A stretch of 64,000 nucleotides of DNA, taken from Stanieria sp. NIES-3757 (GTDB taxonomy: Bacteria > Cyanobacteriota > Cyanobacteriia > Cyanobacteriales > Xenococcaceae). The DNA lies in contig AP017375.1 of NCBI GenBank assembly GCA_002355455.1, positions 2,418,001 through 2,482,000 of the forward strand. Reading direction: 5' to 3'. This document shows, in pieces, positions 1 to 8,309 of this stretch. Within the stretch, counting starts at the first letter, position 1; the number at the start of each line of letters is the position of its first letter. The notes under the pieces are model-generated. The model was not told the origin of the DNA, made no database searches, and worked only from the letters and a program-made list of their open reading frames with translations. A program made the position numbers and the translations under genes.

Positions 1-1
1 T

Positions 2-85
2 CTGACAATTCCCGAACTAGATATTCCTAGTCATTGGTATCATCTCAAGCTTCCTATCGAGTTAGCTATTGGCGAGTCAATCTAA
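2..85 (+). CDS. 3' end of an unidentified gene (cut by window edge)
   Basis: An open frame runs from the window edge to a TAA at 83-85, giving a 27-residue tail that ends in LAIGESI. The stop lies 29 bases before the start of the flavin oxidase, so it could be the last part of an upstream gene in the same operon. Too little remains to name a family, and the frame could be chance. Confidence 0.35.
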   Translation: MTIPELDIPSHWYHLKLPIELAIGESI

Positions 86-114
86 ATCTTAACTACATTA
101 TTCAGGAGAAAAAA

Positions 115-1764
115 ATGGAAAACTTAGTTGATGCCTTACAAGCATTTCGGGATGTTTTAGGTACACAAAACGTTCTTAGCGACGAAGCCACAGTATCTGC
201 TGCCGAAACAGGAACTTATTTTACCACTGAAAAAGTTTTAGCTGTAATTAAACCAGGCGATCGCAATGAAGTTCAAGCTTGTGTAAAAATTGCTAATCAA
301 TATCAAGTAGCTATCTATCCGATTAGCACTGGTAAGAATTGGGGTTATGGCTCACGAGTTCCTACTCAAGATAGCTCTGTAATTATGGATTTGGGTAGGC
401 TCAACCGTATTGTTGATTACAACGAAAAGCTAGCTTATGTAACCATAGAACCTGGAGTAACGCAGCGTCAATTATTTGACTTTTTGCAACAGCAAAACTC
501 CAATTTATATTTAAGCGTAACTGGCAGCACTCCTGATTCTAGTTTGATTGGCAATATCTTGGAAAGAGGTGTTGCCAAAGGTCCTTTGGGAGATAGATTT
601 AGCCATGTCTGCGCTCTAGAAGTAGTCTTGCCCACAGGAGAATGCATTCATACTGGATTGAGTCGTTTTGGTAATGCTAAGGCTGCAAAGGTTAACCGTT
701 GGGGAGTTGGTCCTTATTTTGATGGCATTTTTACCCAGTCTAACCTTGGTATAGTTACCGAATTAACTATGTGGCTAATTCCCTATCCCCGCTATTTTCA
801 GTCTTTTTTCTATGCAATTAATGATGATTCTCGTTTAGAAGCATTAGTCGATACTCTAAGAGAATTGAAGTTACAGGGACTACTCAAAAATAGTTTTGTG
901 ATCTTTAATGACCATCGAATGCTTTCTACTAGGCAACAGTATCCTTGGCAAGAAACTAACGGCAAGACACCCCTACCAACCGAGTTAATGGCAAAACTAA
1001 GACAGCAATGGGGTGGTGGTGCATGGGTTGGAGAAGGAGCTTTATATTCCGTTAGTAGGGAACAGGGACGGATAGAACGCAAGTTGATTCAAAAAGCATT
1101 AAAGAACAAAGTCGATAAACTGATCTTCTTTGACCATAGTAAAGCCAGAATCACTGAATTGATTCAGCCTTTGGCGAAAAAATTGCTCAAAATCGACTTA
1201 AATGAAACTCTTGACGTTCTTTTTCGCAAGAATCCTCAACGGGGTGTGCCTACAGAAAAAACCATGCCGATGGTTTACTGGCGTAAGCAATCTCCTGTGC
1301 CATCTCATGCTCAGATGAACCCAGATCTAGATGGCTGTGGAGTTATCTGGTTAGCACCAAGTCTACCCTTTGATGGACAGCATACTAGAAAAGCCTTAAA
1401 CATTATCAAACAAATAGCCAAACAGTATCAGTTTGAACCTAATGTTGGGCTGCAATGCGTCACAGAAAGAAGCATCGATCTAACTGTAACTATTATGTAT
1501 GACAGAGAACTACCAGGGGAAGATCAACGCGCCCTTGGCTGCCACGACGAAATGTTCCAGAAATTGGCACTAGAAGGTTATATTCCCTATCGCTTAAGTA
1601 CTAGGGGGATGAAATTGCTTCCCTCGGCGCAAGATGATTACAGTCAATTACTACAACAAATTAAGGAAGCATTAGACCCTAACAATATACTTGCTCCTGG
1701 CAGGTATGATTTTCGCCAAGATTGGTCTGTTAACGAAGTCAGAAGTATGTGTTATGAAAAGTAA
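115..1764 (+). CDS. FAD-dependent oxidase of the vanillyl-alcohol oxidase / 4-cresol dehydrogenase family
   Basis: The 549-residue product has a PCMH-type FAD-binding domain at about residues 35-225, with the pyrophosphate-loop motif YPISTGKNWGYGSRVP. It also has the family segments GNILERGVAKGPLGDRFSH and WGVGPYFDGIFTQSNLGIVT, which closely match vanillyl-alcohol oxidase and p-cresol methylhydroxylase. A C-terminal cap and substrate domain follows. The family oxidises para-substituted phenols at the benzylic carbon; the substrate here is unknown. I chose the ATG at 115, not the in-frame ATG at 34, because AGGAG lies at 104-108 and the family's N-terminus fits. The 3' end overlaps the MATE gene by 11 bases (ATG inside the last codons), so translation is probably coupled. 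With the chorismate mutase and TyrA downstream, a phenol derived from the tyrosine branch is a plausible substrate (inference). Confidence 0.85.
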   Translation: MENLVDALQAFRDVLGTQNVLSDEATVSAAETGTYFTTEKVLAVIKPGDRNEVQACVKIANQYQVAIYPISTGKNWGYGSRVPTQDSSVIMDLGRLNRIVDYNEKLAYVTIEPGVTQRQLFDFLQQQNSNLYLSVTGSTPDSSLIGNILERGVAKGPLGDRFSHVCALEVVLPTGECIHTGLSRFGNAKAAKVNRWGVGPYFDGIFTQSNLGIVTELTMWLIPYPRYFQSFFYAINDDSRLEALVDTLRELKLQGLLKNSFVIFNDHRMLSTRQQYPWQETNGKTPLPTELMAKLRQQWGGGAWVGEGALYSVSREQGRIERKLIQKALKNKVDKLIFFDHSKARITELIQPLAKKLLKIDLNETLDVLFRKNPQRGVPTEKTMPMVYWRKQSPVPSHAQMNPDLDGCGVIWLAPSLPFDGQHTRKALNIIKQIAKQYQFEPNVGLQCVTERSIDLTVTIMYDRELPGEDQRALGCHDEMFQKLALEGYIPYRLSTRGMKLLPSAQDDYSQLLQQIKEALDPNNILAPGRYDFRQDWSVNEVRSMCYEK

Positions 1765-3583
1765 CCCATCCCAAGCAATTGAACAAACTTTAACTACAGG
1801 TAGCGTTCGCTCTCATTTAATTCAATTGAGCGTACCCATGTTTTGGGGATTGTTAACTGTTGTAGCTTTAAGCCTGACTGATACTTATTTTGTTGCCCAA
1901 CTGGGAACTAAAGAGTTAGCAGCCATGAGTTTTATCTTTCCTATCTTTTCTACTTTTGCTTGTTTAGCAATGGGTTTGGGCAATGGGGCAGGTGCAGTTA
2001 TCGCCCGTGCGATTGGAGAAGGCGATCGCGATAAAATGAAGAGATTAATTACGGATACTTTAGCTTTATCGGTCTTAATCTCTGTCTGCTTCACTCTGGC
2101 TGGGCTAATCACCATTAAACCTTTATTTACAGCTTTGGGTGCTGAAGCAGAAATTCTTCCTGCGATCGCAGATTATATGGAGATTTGGTATTTAGGTACG
2201 ATTTCTCTAGTTGTACCAATTATCGCCAATAGTATTATTCGTGCTGCTGGTAATTCTCAATTTCCTGCTTTGGTGATGACGGTAGCGACAGTAGTTAATA
2301 TTGTTCTTGATCCATTATTAATTTTTGGCTGGGCTGGTTTCCCACGCCTAGAAGTTCAAGGTGCAGCTTTAGCTACAGTTATCTCCCAAATAATCGGTTT
2401 AATAGCAGTTTTCTGGTTTCTCTATTATCGAGAAAAAGTAATTATTTTTAATCCACCGAAAATTCAAGAGGTGGCAGAATCCTGGCAAGAAGTTCTGCAT
2501 ATTGGAATTCCTGCTGCTGTAACTAATGCTATTTCCCCAATTGCGATCGCAATTATTACTAGTATGATTGCTGCCTATGGGGCGGAAGCTGTAGCTGGTT
2601 TTGGTATTGCCTCCAGGATTGAATCCTTAGTCTTTATCGCTTTTATTGCTTTATCCGCTAGTGTTACGCCTTTAGTTGGGCAAAATTGGGGTGCAGGAAA
2701 ATTAAAGCGGGTTAATCAGTCTTTTTATTGGAGTGCTATATTTTGTCTAATTTGGGGAGGTTTAGCTGCTTTAATCCTTGGTTTAAGTTCTAGTCACTTA
2801 GCCTCAGTTTTTAACCAAAATCCTGAAGTAATTTCCATCGCAACTACTTATTTAATTATTGTTCCTGTGAGTTACGCAGCAGCAGGAGTAGTGCAAATGT
2901 CTGGTTCTACTTTTAACGCTCTCGGTAAACCACTGCCTTCTGTAGTGATGAATTTAGTACAGATGTTTGTTTTATATCTACCTCTAGCTTATGCAGGCAG
3001 TCGGCTATTGGGTGTAAACGAAATTTTTATTGGCATTTCTCTTTCTAATCTAGCTATTGGTTTAGGGGCTTATTGTTGGAACCAAAAAGCTTTAAAAAAT
3101 CTAGCCCATCAATTTGTTCAATCAACTAATCAATTATTTAACTATTACATCGACATGAATCAACTAACCTTTTTACAACATCGCCCCGCCTATCGACCTC
3201 AAACCGTTTCCTGGCGAGTTCGCGGACTGAGAGGGGCAACTACCGTAACCGAAAATTCTTCGAGAGCGATCGCAGAAGCAGTGAGAGAGTTATTCGATGT
3301 CCTCGAACGCAAAAATCAACTAGATCCCGAGCTAATTGTTAGTGTAGTTTTTTCTGTCACTAAAGATTTAAATGCCATCTTCCCTGCTTCGGTAGTTCGT
3401 CATCGTCCAGGTTGGGATTTAGTTCCCCTCTTAGATGTCCAGCAGATGGATGTTCCTGATAGTTTGCCTAGATGTATTCGGGTGTTAATTCAGTTTAATA
3501 CACCCCTGCCTCAAACTGCTTTGCAACCCGTTTATTTACGAGATGCTGCCTTATTGCGTCCCGATCTAGCGATCGCGCATTAA
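1754..3583 (+). CDS. MATE-family exporter fused to an AroH-type chorismate mutase
   Basis: This is a single open frame of 609 residues. Residues about 1-445 form a MATE multidrug/metabolite antiporter of about 12 membrane segments, with the usual N-terminal start (VPMFWGLLTVVALSLTDTYF). After a short linker, residues about 480-605 are a complete AroH-fold chorismate mutase: VRGLRGATTV, FPASVVR, PRCIRVLI and VYLRDAALLRPDL. The Arg7, Arg90 and Tyr108 positions of the Bacillus enzyme are kept; its Glu78 position is Gln. No stop or frameshift separates the parts, but an internal ATG at 3155 could start a free mutase. AroH enzymes are normally small separate trimeric proteins, so the fusion is odd. 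The start at 1754 overlaps the oxidase gene. The mutase would turn chorismate into prephenate, the substrate of the next gene's product. Confidence 0.85.
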   Translation: MKSNPSQAIEQTLTTGSVRSHLIQLSVPMFWGLLTVVALSLTDTYFVAQLGTKELAAMSFIFPIFSTFACLAMGLGNGAGAVIARAIGEGDRDKMKRLITDTLALSVLISVCFTLAGLITIKPLFTALGAEAEILPAIADYMEIWYLGTISLVVPIIANSIIRAAGNSQFPALVMTVATVVNIVLDPLLIFGWAGFPRLEVQGAALATVISQIIGLIAVFWFLYYREKVIIFNPPKIQEVAESWQEVLHIGIPAAVTNAISPIAIAIITSMIAAYGAEAVAGFGIASRIESLVFIAFIALSASVTPLVGQNWGAGKLKRVNQSFYWSAIFCLIWGGLAALILGLSSSHLASVFNQNPEVISIATTYLIIVPVSYAAAGVVQMSGSTFNALGKPLPSVVMNLVQMFVLYLPLAYAGSRLLGVNEIFIGISLSNLAIGLGAYCWNQKALKNLAHQFVQSTNQLFNYYIDMNQLTFLQHRPAYRPQTVSWRVRGLRGATTVTENSSRAIAEAVRELFDVLERKNQLDPELIVSVVFSVTKDLNAIFPASVVRHRPGWDLVPLLDVQQMDVPDSLPRCIRVLIQFNTPLPQTALQPVYLRDAALLRPDLAIAH

Positions 3584-3589
3584 TCGTAG

Positions 3590-3609
3590 GGGCTATTCGC
3601 GAATAGCCC
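3590..3609. repeat. Perfect 20-bp palindrome after the MATE-AroH gene
   Basis: GGGCTATTCG is followed directly by its reverse complement, seven bases after the aroH stop. It resembles the dispersed GGGCGAA/TTCGCCC palindromes elsewhere in the window and could fold at the RNA level. No T-tract follows, so it is not a classical terminator. Confidence 0.6.
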
Positions 3610-3649
3610 TTGCCCAAATTATTAATTCACAGCAATTAGATAATCAATT

Positions 3650-4849
3650 ATGATCGAACAACATATCAAAGAAATCGATACAGAATTAATTCGATTACTG
3701 GGAAAAAAGATCGAGCTTTTACAAGAAACAAAAAACAATGATGTAATTGAATCAAATCTTATCCCCATTTTGGATCGAGTTGGTGTTCCTGAATTTATTT
3801 GGAAAAATTTAGTCATTAATTGTCAGGCAGCAGCTAAAAATAGATTGCCAACTAATCTTCAACCAATAACTAAACCGCGAAAAGTTACTATAATCGGTGG
3901 CAGTGGCATGATGGGTAGTTTCTTTGCTCAAAAACTATCCGCAGCAGGACATCAAGTAACCATTCTCGAACATAATGATTGGGATAAGGCAGAAGAATTA
4001 TTAACTAACAAAGATTTAGTTTTAATCTGCGTACCCATCAAATACACCACTGAAGTAATCACAAAAACTGTTAAATATCTCTCTCCTAATACAGCTTTAG
4101 CCGATCTTACCAGTATTAAAACTCCTGCCTTGAAAACCATGTTGGAATACCATCCAGGTGCAGTAATGGGTTTGCATCCCATGTTTGGTAAGGTGCAATC
4201 TTTCCTATCCCAAAAAGTTGTAGTTTGTTCGGGACGTAGAGATGAGGAATTTCAATGGTTACTTGAACTAATCAAAGCCGATGGAGGCGAATTAATCTAT
4301 TCTACTGCGGAAGAACACGATCTCATGATGGTTGCAGTTCAAGCTGTGCGTCAGTTTACTACCTTTAGTCTGGGGGGATTTTTAGCAGAACAAGAATTAG
4401 ATACCTGTCGCAGTCTCGATTTTGCCAGTCCTCCCTATCGTTTGCAATTGGGAATGATTAGTCGTTTGTTAACTCAGTCTGCACCAATGGTAATCGATAT
4501 TATGCTTGCTACGACCGAATCCCGTCAGGCAATCGCTCAATTAGCCAATACTTATCATCGTCTCGCGCAATGGATAGATGAAGGCAGAAGAGAAGAATTA
4601 ATCGCAGAATTTGGCGCAATTCAAGCTTATTTAGCTCCTCAATTGGATTGTTGTTTAGCAGAAAGCAATCATGTTATTGAAGCGTTGAGTGATTTTTTAA
4701 AGGAAAAAAGGCAGTCCGCAGAATTCAAAGGGCGTAGGGGCGAACCGCCGTTCGCCCTTACAGGAAGCAGGAGACAAAAGTTAAAAGCTAGTAGGTTAGG
4801 GAGTCACCGTGTTGCGGAGGTGTCCTCCGTTGTAGCAAGTGACGTTTGA
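3650..4849 (+). CDS. tyrA: T-protein-like TyrA: prephenate dehydrogenase with a degenerate chorismate mutase domain
   Basis: The product has the layout of enterobacterial TyrA (T-protein). Residues about 1-65 are an AroQ-like helical domain. The dehydrogenase has a Rossmann motif (IIGGSGMMGSFFAQ), LGLHPMFG-type GLHPMFGK with the catalytic His, and PPYRLQLGMISRL with the substrate-binding Arg. It oxidises prephenate to 4-hydroxyphenylpyruvate with NAD(P). By hand alignment to E. coli mutase, the catalytic Arg11, Arg28 and Lys39 become Glu, Lys and Asp, so the mutase part is probably inactive; the AroH domain just upstream could replace it. From about residue 348 the frame runs through a palindromic intergenic repeat, giving an unrelated tail of about 45 residues. 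Cyanobacteria usually carry a shorter arogenate dehydrogenase, so this copy may be specialised or acquired. Confidence 0.85.
   Translation: MIEQHIKEIDTELIRLLGKKIELLQETKNNDVIESNLIPILDRVGVPEFIWKNLVINCQAAAKNRLPTNLQPITKPRKVTIIGGSGMMGSFFAQKLSAAGHQVTILEHNDWDKAEELLTNKDLVLICVPIKYTTEVITKTVKYLSPNTALADLTSIKTPALKTMLEYHPGAVMGLHPMFGKVQSFLSQKVVVCSGRRDEEFQWLLELIKADGGELIYSTAEEHDLMMVAVQAVRQFTTFSLGGFLAEQELDTCRSLDFASPPYRLQLGMISRLLTQSAPMVIDIMLATTESRQAIAQLANTYHRLAQWIDEGRREELIAEFGAIQAYLAPQLDCCLAESNHVIEALSDFLKEKRQSAEFKGRRGEPPFALTGSRRQKLKASRLGSHRVAEVSSVVASDV
4738..4757. repeat. Dispersed GGGCGAA...TTCGCCC palindrome inside the tyrA 3' end
   Basis: GGGCGAA at 4738-4744 pairs with TTCGCCC at 4751-4757 and is followed by TTACAGG. 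Relatives lie at 37057-37076, 41661-41678 and 62336-62353. Here the repeat is read as protein. Confidence 0.7.
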
Positions 4850-4920
4850 AGGATGAAATCCAACAATAGCAATTAATGCTACATGAAGAAAATAAATATA
4901 TTCATTTTTAGCTTGGTAGG

Positions 4921-4943
4921 TTGGGTTGAAGAATGAAACCCAA
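4921..4943. repeat. Small inverted repeat, TTGGGTT...AACCCAA
   Basis: Seven-base arms enclose a 9-base spacer in the gap between tyrA and the adaptor pseudogene. A second related stretch ending in AACCCATCC lies just downstream (4964-4990). This is intergenic repeat debris of a type common in cyanobacteria; I see no gene here. Confidence 0.4.
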
Positions 4944-5057
4944 TGCCAGTAATCAATTGATGGGTAGAGCGATAGCGAAACCCATCCTACTTATCTTATC
5001 TGTGAATAATTCCTTAACACCAATCATTTTTATTTTTAATCAATAATCGTAAATACC

Positions 5058-6460
5058 ATGAACAAGCAACTTATAGATATAGAAGCTACACAGCTTAAGA
5101 ATGAAGCTTTTAATCCTTTTGCAGAAGAAACTATTCCCACTCAACAGATAACTCAATTAAGAGCATCTTCAGAAAAATCGCCATCGGAACAATTAATTGA
5201 AGCTTTATTAACCTATCCAGATCAGGCTATTAAAATCTTAGAAGCTAACGAAGAATTAATTAATTCCGATTTAGTAGAACAAATGGAATCAGTAGCTACT
5301 CAGATGAAAGCTAAGGGTTCAACTGATGCAGCTAATTTCCTTAAAAATATAGCTTCTCAAATCAAAAAGGCTCTAGCTGTATGTGAATTTCGGGAAGCTA
5401 ATGAAGAATCGCTGGAAGCTTATCATCATTTAATTGAAGTTTTACTTACTTATCCCAACCAAACTAGCAAGATTTTAGCTACTAATAAAAAGCTGCTTGA
5501 CGCTGGACTATTCCAAGTTATGGAACAAATGGCTATGCAGATGTCAACCAATGGTTCTGACAAAGCAGCAGTTTTTTTACAAGATTTGGCAAATCAATTA
5601 CAGGAAGCAGGTTATCATCAGTTACTGCCAGCACAACCCAAACGTAACTGGAAACTATGGCTTGGCGGTGCAGTTGTTTTACTATCGGGGTTGTCAATCT
5701 TATTAATTAATCCTTTTGCTGCTAAAACTCCGCCTCCTCAAGAAAGCTCTCTAAATTCGTTAGCTTTAGCTTCAGATAATGCTTTACCCGTCAAAACTAT
5801 TGCTTGAGAAGTTGTAGATTCTTATCAAGTATCTCGTAACTATACGGGGACAATTTCAGCTAATCGGAGTAGTGAATTGGGTTTTGAACGCAATGGTAAA
5901 TTACTCTCGATTAATGTTGATGAAGGACAAAAAGTTACTACTGGTACTATTTTAGCTAGTCTTGATCGCAGTTCCTTAGAAGTACAAAAACAACAATTAT
6001 TAGCATAGCGATCGCAAGCTCAATTGGCTCAAATGAAAGCAGGTTCTCGTTCGCAAACAATCGCTGCCTCTCGTGCCTCCGTAACGGAATTAGAAAAACA
6101 ATTAGAACTAGCCCGTACTAAACACGATCGCAGAAAAGGATTGTATGAACAGGGTGCAATTTCTCGCGAACAGTATGAAGAAGTAGACACCGAAATCAAT
6201 GCCCAACAAGCACGCCTCGATCAAGCCCAAAGTCAGTTAGATGAATTACTCGCTGGCACTCGCTCGGAAGAAATTGATACTCAACAGGCAAGAGTTGCTG
6301 AAGCCCAAAGTCAATTAGATGAATTGCTTGCTGGTACTCGTCCCGAACAGAAGGAGAAAGAGTTTTAGTTCGAGGAACTCTTCAGAAAAGCGATCGCGTT
6401 ATTGTTAGTGGTACTAATCGTCTTGCACTCGGTCAATTAGTTAGTGTCAATAGTCATTAG
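5058..6460 (+). pseudogene. Broken RND/HlyD-type periplasmic adaptor gene with an N-terminal repeat domain
   Basis: The first open part (5058-5807, 249 residues) has two copies of a roughly 60-residue helical repeat (LIEALLTYPDQAIKILEANE and LIEVLLTYPNQTSKILATNK), then a membrane segment at about 199-218. Reading on in the same frame past the TGA at 5805 gives a membrane-fusion-protein start: DSYQVSRNYTG and the lipoyl motif VDEGQKVTTG. A TAG at 6006 interrupts it, and the coiled coil continues to about 6350 with a duplicated AQSQLDELLAGTR. The family's usual C-terminal strand (VLVRGTLQKSDRVIVSGTNRL) then appears in another frame and stops at 6460. This means two nonsense codons, an internal deletion and a frameshift. 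No RND pump gene follows. The 249-residue front part might still be made as a membrane protein. Confidence 0.8.
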
Positions 6461-6478
6461 TCATTTGTAACCAGCTTA

Positions 6479-6548
6479 AAGCTATCCATTTGCGGTAATC
6501 GCTCAACACTTTTACCTTATCTGATGGATGGCTTTTTTTTTCTTTTTT
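6479..6548 (+). terminator. Rho-independent-type terminator after the adaptor pseudogene
   Basis: AAGCTATCCAT (6479-6489) pairs with ATGGATGGCTT (6524-6534) with one G-U pair and a 34-base loop. A long T-tract follows (6533-6548). The loop is longer than usual. Confidence 0.5.
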
Positions 6549-6636
6549 CCTAAAAATTGTCCGAACCATTGTTTACCATATTCATAATTAATTCTACAAT
6601 TTTTCTAAAGATTCAGAATTAAAAGCAAGCCAGAAT

Positions 6637-7383
6637 CTACACAGCCAAAAATCTTTGAATTACTTCTTGACTTAATTGATCGGTACTTCCAGAAGCGACA
6701 ATTCCGCCTTTTTGCATGGCATAATATCTATCTGCTTGACGGACAAAATGTAAATGCTGTTCGACTAATAAAACTGAAATACCTGTAGCTTCAATAATTC
6801 GTTTAACCGCTGCTTCGATTTCCAGAATAATTGAAGGTTGAATTCCCTCGGTAGGTTCGTCTAAAACCAATAAACGGGGTTTACCCATTAAAGCGCGAGC
6901 GATCGCAAGTTGTTGTTGTTGTCCGCCACTCAAATCGCCTCCCATCCGAGATAACATTGTTTTGAGGACAGGAAAAAGGTCAAAAATCTCTTCAGGAATT
7001 TCTTCATTACCTTTTCTTCCCTCAGGACGAGCTTCTATTCCTAAAAGTAAGTTTTCTTTGACTGTGACACGAGGGATAACCTCTCTTCCTTGGGGAACAT
7101 AACCTATTCCCATTCTCGCACGGCGATCGGTTGGCAATTTAGTAATAGGTAAATCGTTAAAAATAATTTCTCCAGTACGAGGTTTTAATAAACCCATAAT
7201 GGTTTTCAATAAGGTAGTTTTACCTACACCGTTACGTCCAATTAGACATACCATTTGTCCTGAAGGAATGCTTAAATCTACATCGCGGAGGATATGGCTT
7301 TCTCCGTAATAAACATTGAGGTTTTTAACCTGCAACATTAAATCTGTTTTTGGTAGTTGAGAATCGACACTTAGTACTTGCAT
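6637..7383 (-). CDS. urtE: Urea ABC transporter ATP-binding protein UrtE
   Basis: This is an ABC ATPase of the branched-chain amino acid/urea (LivF) type with Walker A GRNGVGKTT, signature LSGGQQQQ and Walker B LLVLDEP. The family start LNVYYGESHILR is present. It is the last gene of urtABCDE, 24 bases after urtD, and pairs with UrtD to drive urea import through UrtB/UrtC. Two starts are possible: the ATG at 7383 (248 residues) or an internal ATG at 7338 (about 233 residues), which agrees better with usual UrtE N-termini. Neither has a strong ribosome-binding site. Confidence 0.93.
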   Translation of the reverse strand: MQVLSVDSQLPKTDLMLQVKNLNVYYGESHILRDVDLSIPSGQMVCLIGRNGVGKTTLLKTIMGLLKPRTGEIIFNDLPITKLPTDRRARMGIGYVPQGREVIPRVTVKENLLLGIEARPEGRKGNEEIPEEIFDLFPVLKTMLSRMGGDLSGGQQQQLAIARALMGKPRLLVLDEPTEGIQPSIILEIEAAVKRIIEATGISVLLVEQHLHFVRQADRYYAMQKGGIVASGSTDQLSQEVIQRFLAV

Positions 7384-7407
7384 TTTTGATTTAACGAACT
7401 TTTTACT

Positions 7408-8160
7408 TTATTCGATTGGTTGTCCTAAATAAACTTCAATCACACGAGGGTCATTTTGAACTTGATCCATTGTGCCTTCACAAAGTACTGAACCTTGATG
7501 TAAAACTGTTACTTTGTTATTAGCAATTTGACGAACAAATTCCATATCATGTTCGATCGCAATAATTGAATGACTTTCCGCTAAAGAAAGTAGTAAAGCA
7601 CCTACATTTTCTGTCTCTTCATCGGTTAAGCCTGCTGCTGGTTCATCTACTAACAATAAATCAGGAGATTGAGCCACTAACATACCGATTTCTAAACGTT
7701 GTTTTTCCCCATGAGAAAGCAAAGCTGCTGCTAAGTCTGCTTTAGCTTCTAAACCAATTGTTTCTAATAATCCTGCTACGGTTCTCATTTCTGTGACAGC
7801 AGGACGATTAAATAAGGTAGAAAAAACGCTTTTATTGTGATTACAAACTAAATCCAAATTTTCTCTAACAGTTAAATTTAAATAAACTCTAGGTGTTTGG
7901 AATTTTCGACCAATTCCTAAACAAGCGATTTGATATTCTGGGGTTTTTTTGAGATTTCTACCTTTAAATAAAACCCTTCCTTCTGTTGGCTGAACTTTGC
8001 CAGTAATTACATCTAAAAAAGTTGTTTTTCCTGCTCCGTTAGGGCCAATAATAACTCTTAACTCTCCAGTATCCATACTAAAATTGAGATTATTAAGAGC
8101 TTTAAAACCGTCAAAATTTATAGTTAAATTTTCAATTTCTAAGATTTTGCTAGTAGTCAT
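7408..8160 (-). CDS. urtD: Urea ABC transporter ATP-binding protein UrtD
   Basis: This 250-residue LivG-type ABC ATPase has Walker A GPNGAGKTT, signature LSHGEKQRLEIGM and Walker B LLLVDEPAAGLTDEET, with the His-loop AIEHDMEFV. It is the fourth gene of the urea operon, 149 bases after urtC and 24 before urtE. It energises the UrtB/UrtC channel on the cytoplasmic face. The LSHGEKQ variant of the signature is normal for this subfamily. Confidence 0.93.
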   Translation of the reverse strand: MTTSKILEIENLTINFDGFKALNNLNFSMDTGELRVIIGPNGAGKTTFLDVITGKVQPTEGRVLFKGRNLKKTPEYQIACLGIGRKFQTPRVYLNLTVRENLDLVCNHNKSVFSTLFNRPAVTEMRTVAGLLETIGLEAKADLAAALLSHGEKQRLEIGMLVAQSPDLLLVDEPAAGLTDEETENVGALLLSLAESHSIIAIEHDMEFVRQIANNKVTVLHQGSVLCEGTMDQVQNDPRVIEVYLGQPIE

Positions 8161-8286
8161 TAGATTGATAGATAGTTAATTGTTTGTCCACAAATAAACA
8201 ATTCACAAATAGAGTTATCGGTTGGTAGTGTTTTTTTGTTGATAGTTGATGTTTAATTGCTACTTTTTACTTAATCTTTGCTAACG

Positions 8287-8307
8287 GATAACTGATAACT
8301 GATAACT
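8287..8307. repeat. Three tandem GATAACT heptamers between urtC and urtD
   Basis: The heptamer GATAACT is repeated three times without a gap. The same heptamer occurs three times in inverse orientation (AGTTATC) at 48422-48442, so it is a short tandemly repeated sequence of the kind common in cyanobacterial spacers. Confidence 0.75.
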
Positions 8308-8309
8308 GG

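Noticed and set aside
34-114. 27-residue N-terminal extension of the flavin oxidase
   Set aside because: The ATG at 115 has AGGAG at the right distance and fits the family; the extension overlaps the stop of the upstream partial frame.
1691-1753. 21-residue extension of the MATE-AroH protein
   Set aside because: It lies wholly inside the oxidase gene; the ATG at 1754 gives a normal MATE start with coupled translation.
115-4849. Part of a scytonemin gene cluster (which also carries a tyrA)
   Set aside because: No scyA-F, tyrosinase or trp/aro gene set is present and the flavin oxidase and MATE are not part of known scytonemin loci.
8287-8307. Short tandem heptamers as a CRISPR or operator
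   Set aside because: Units are only 7 bases, without spacers, and they recur in an unrelated spacer.
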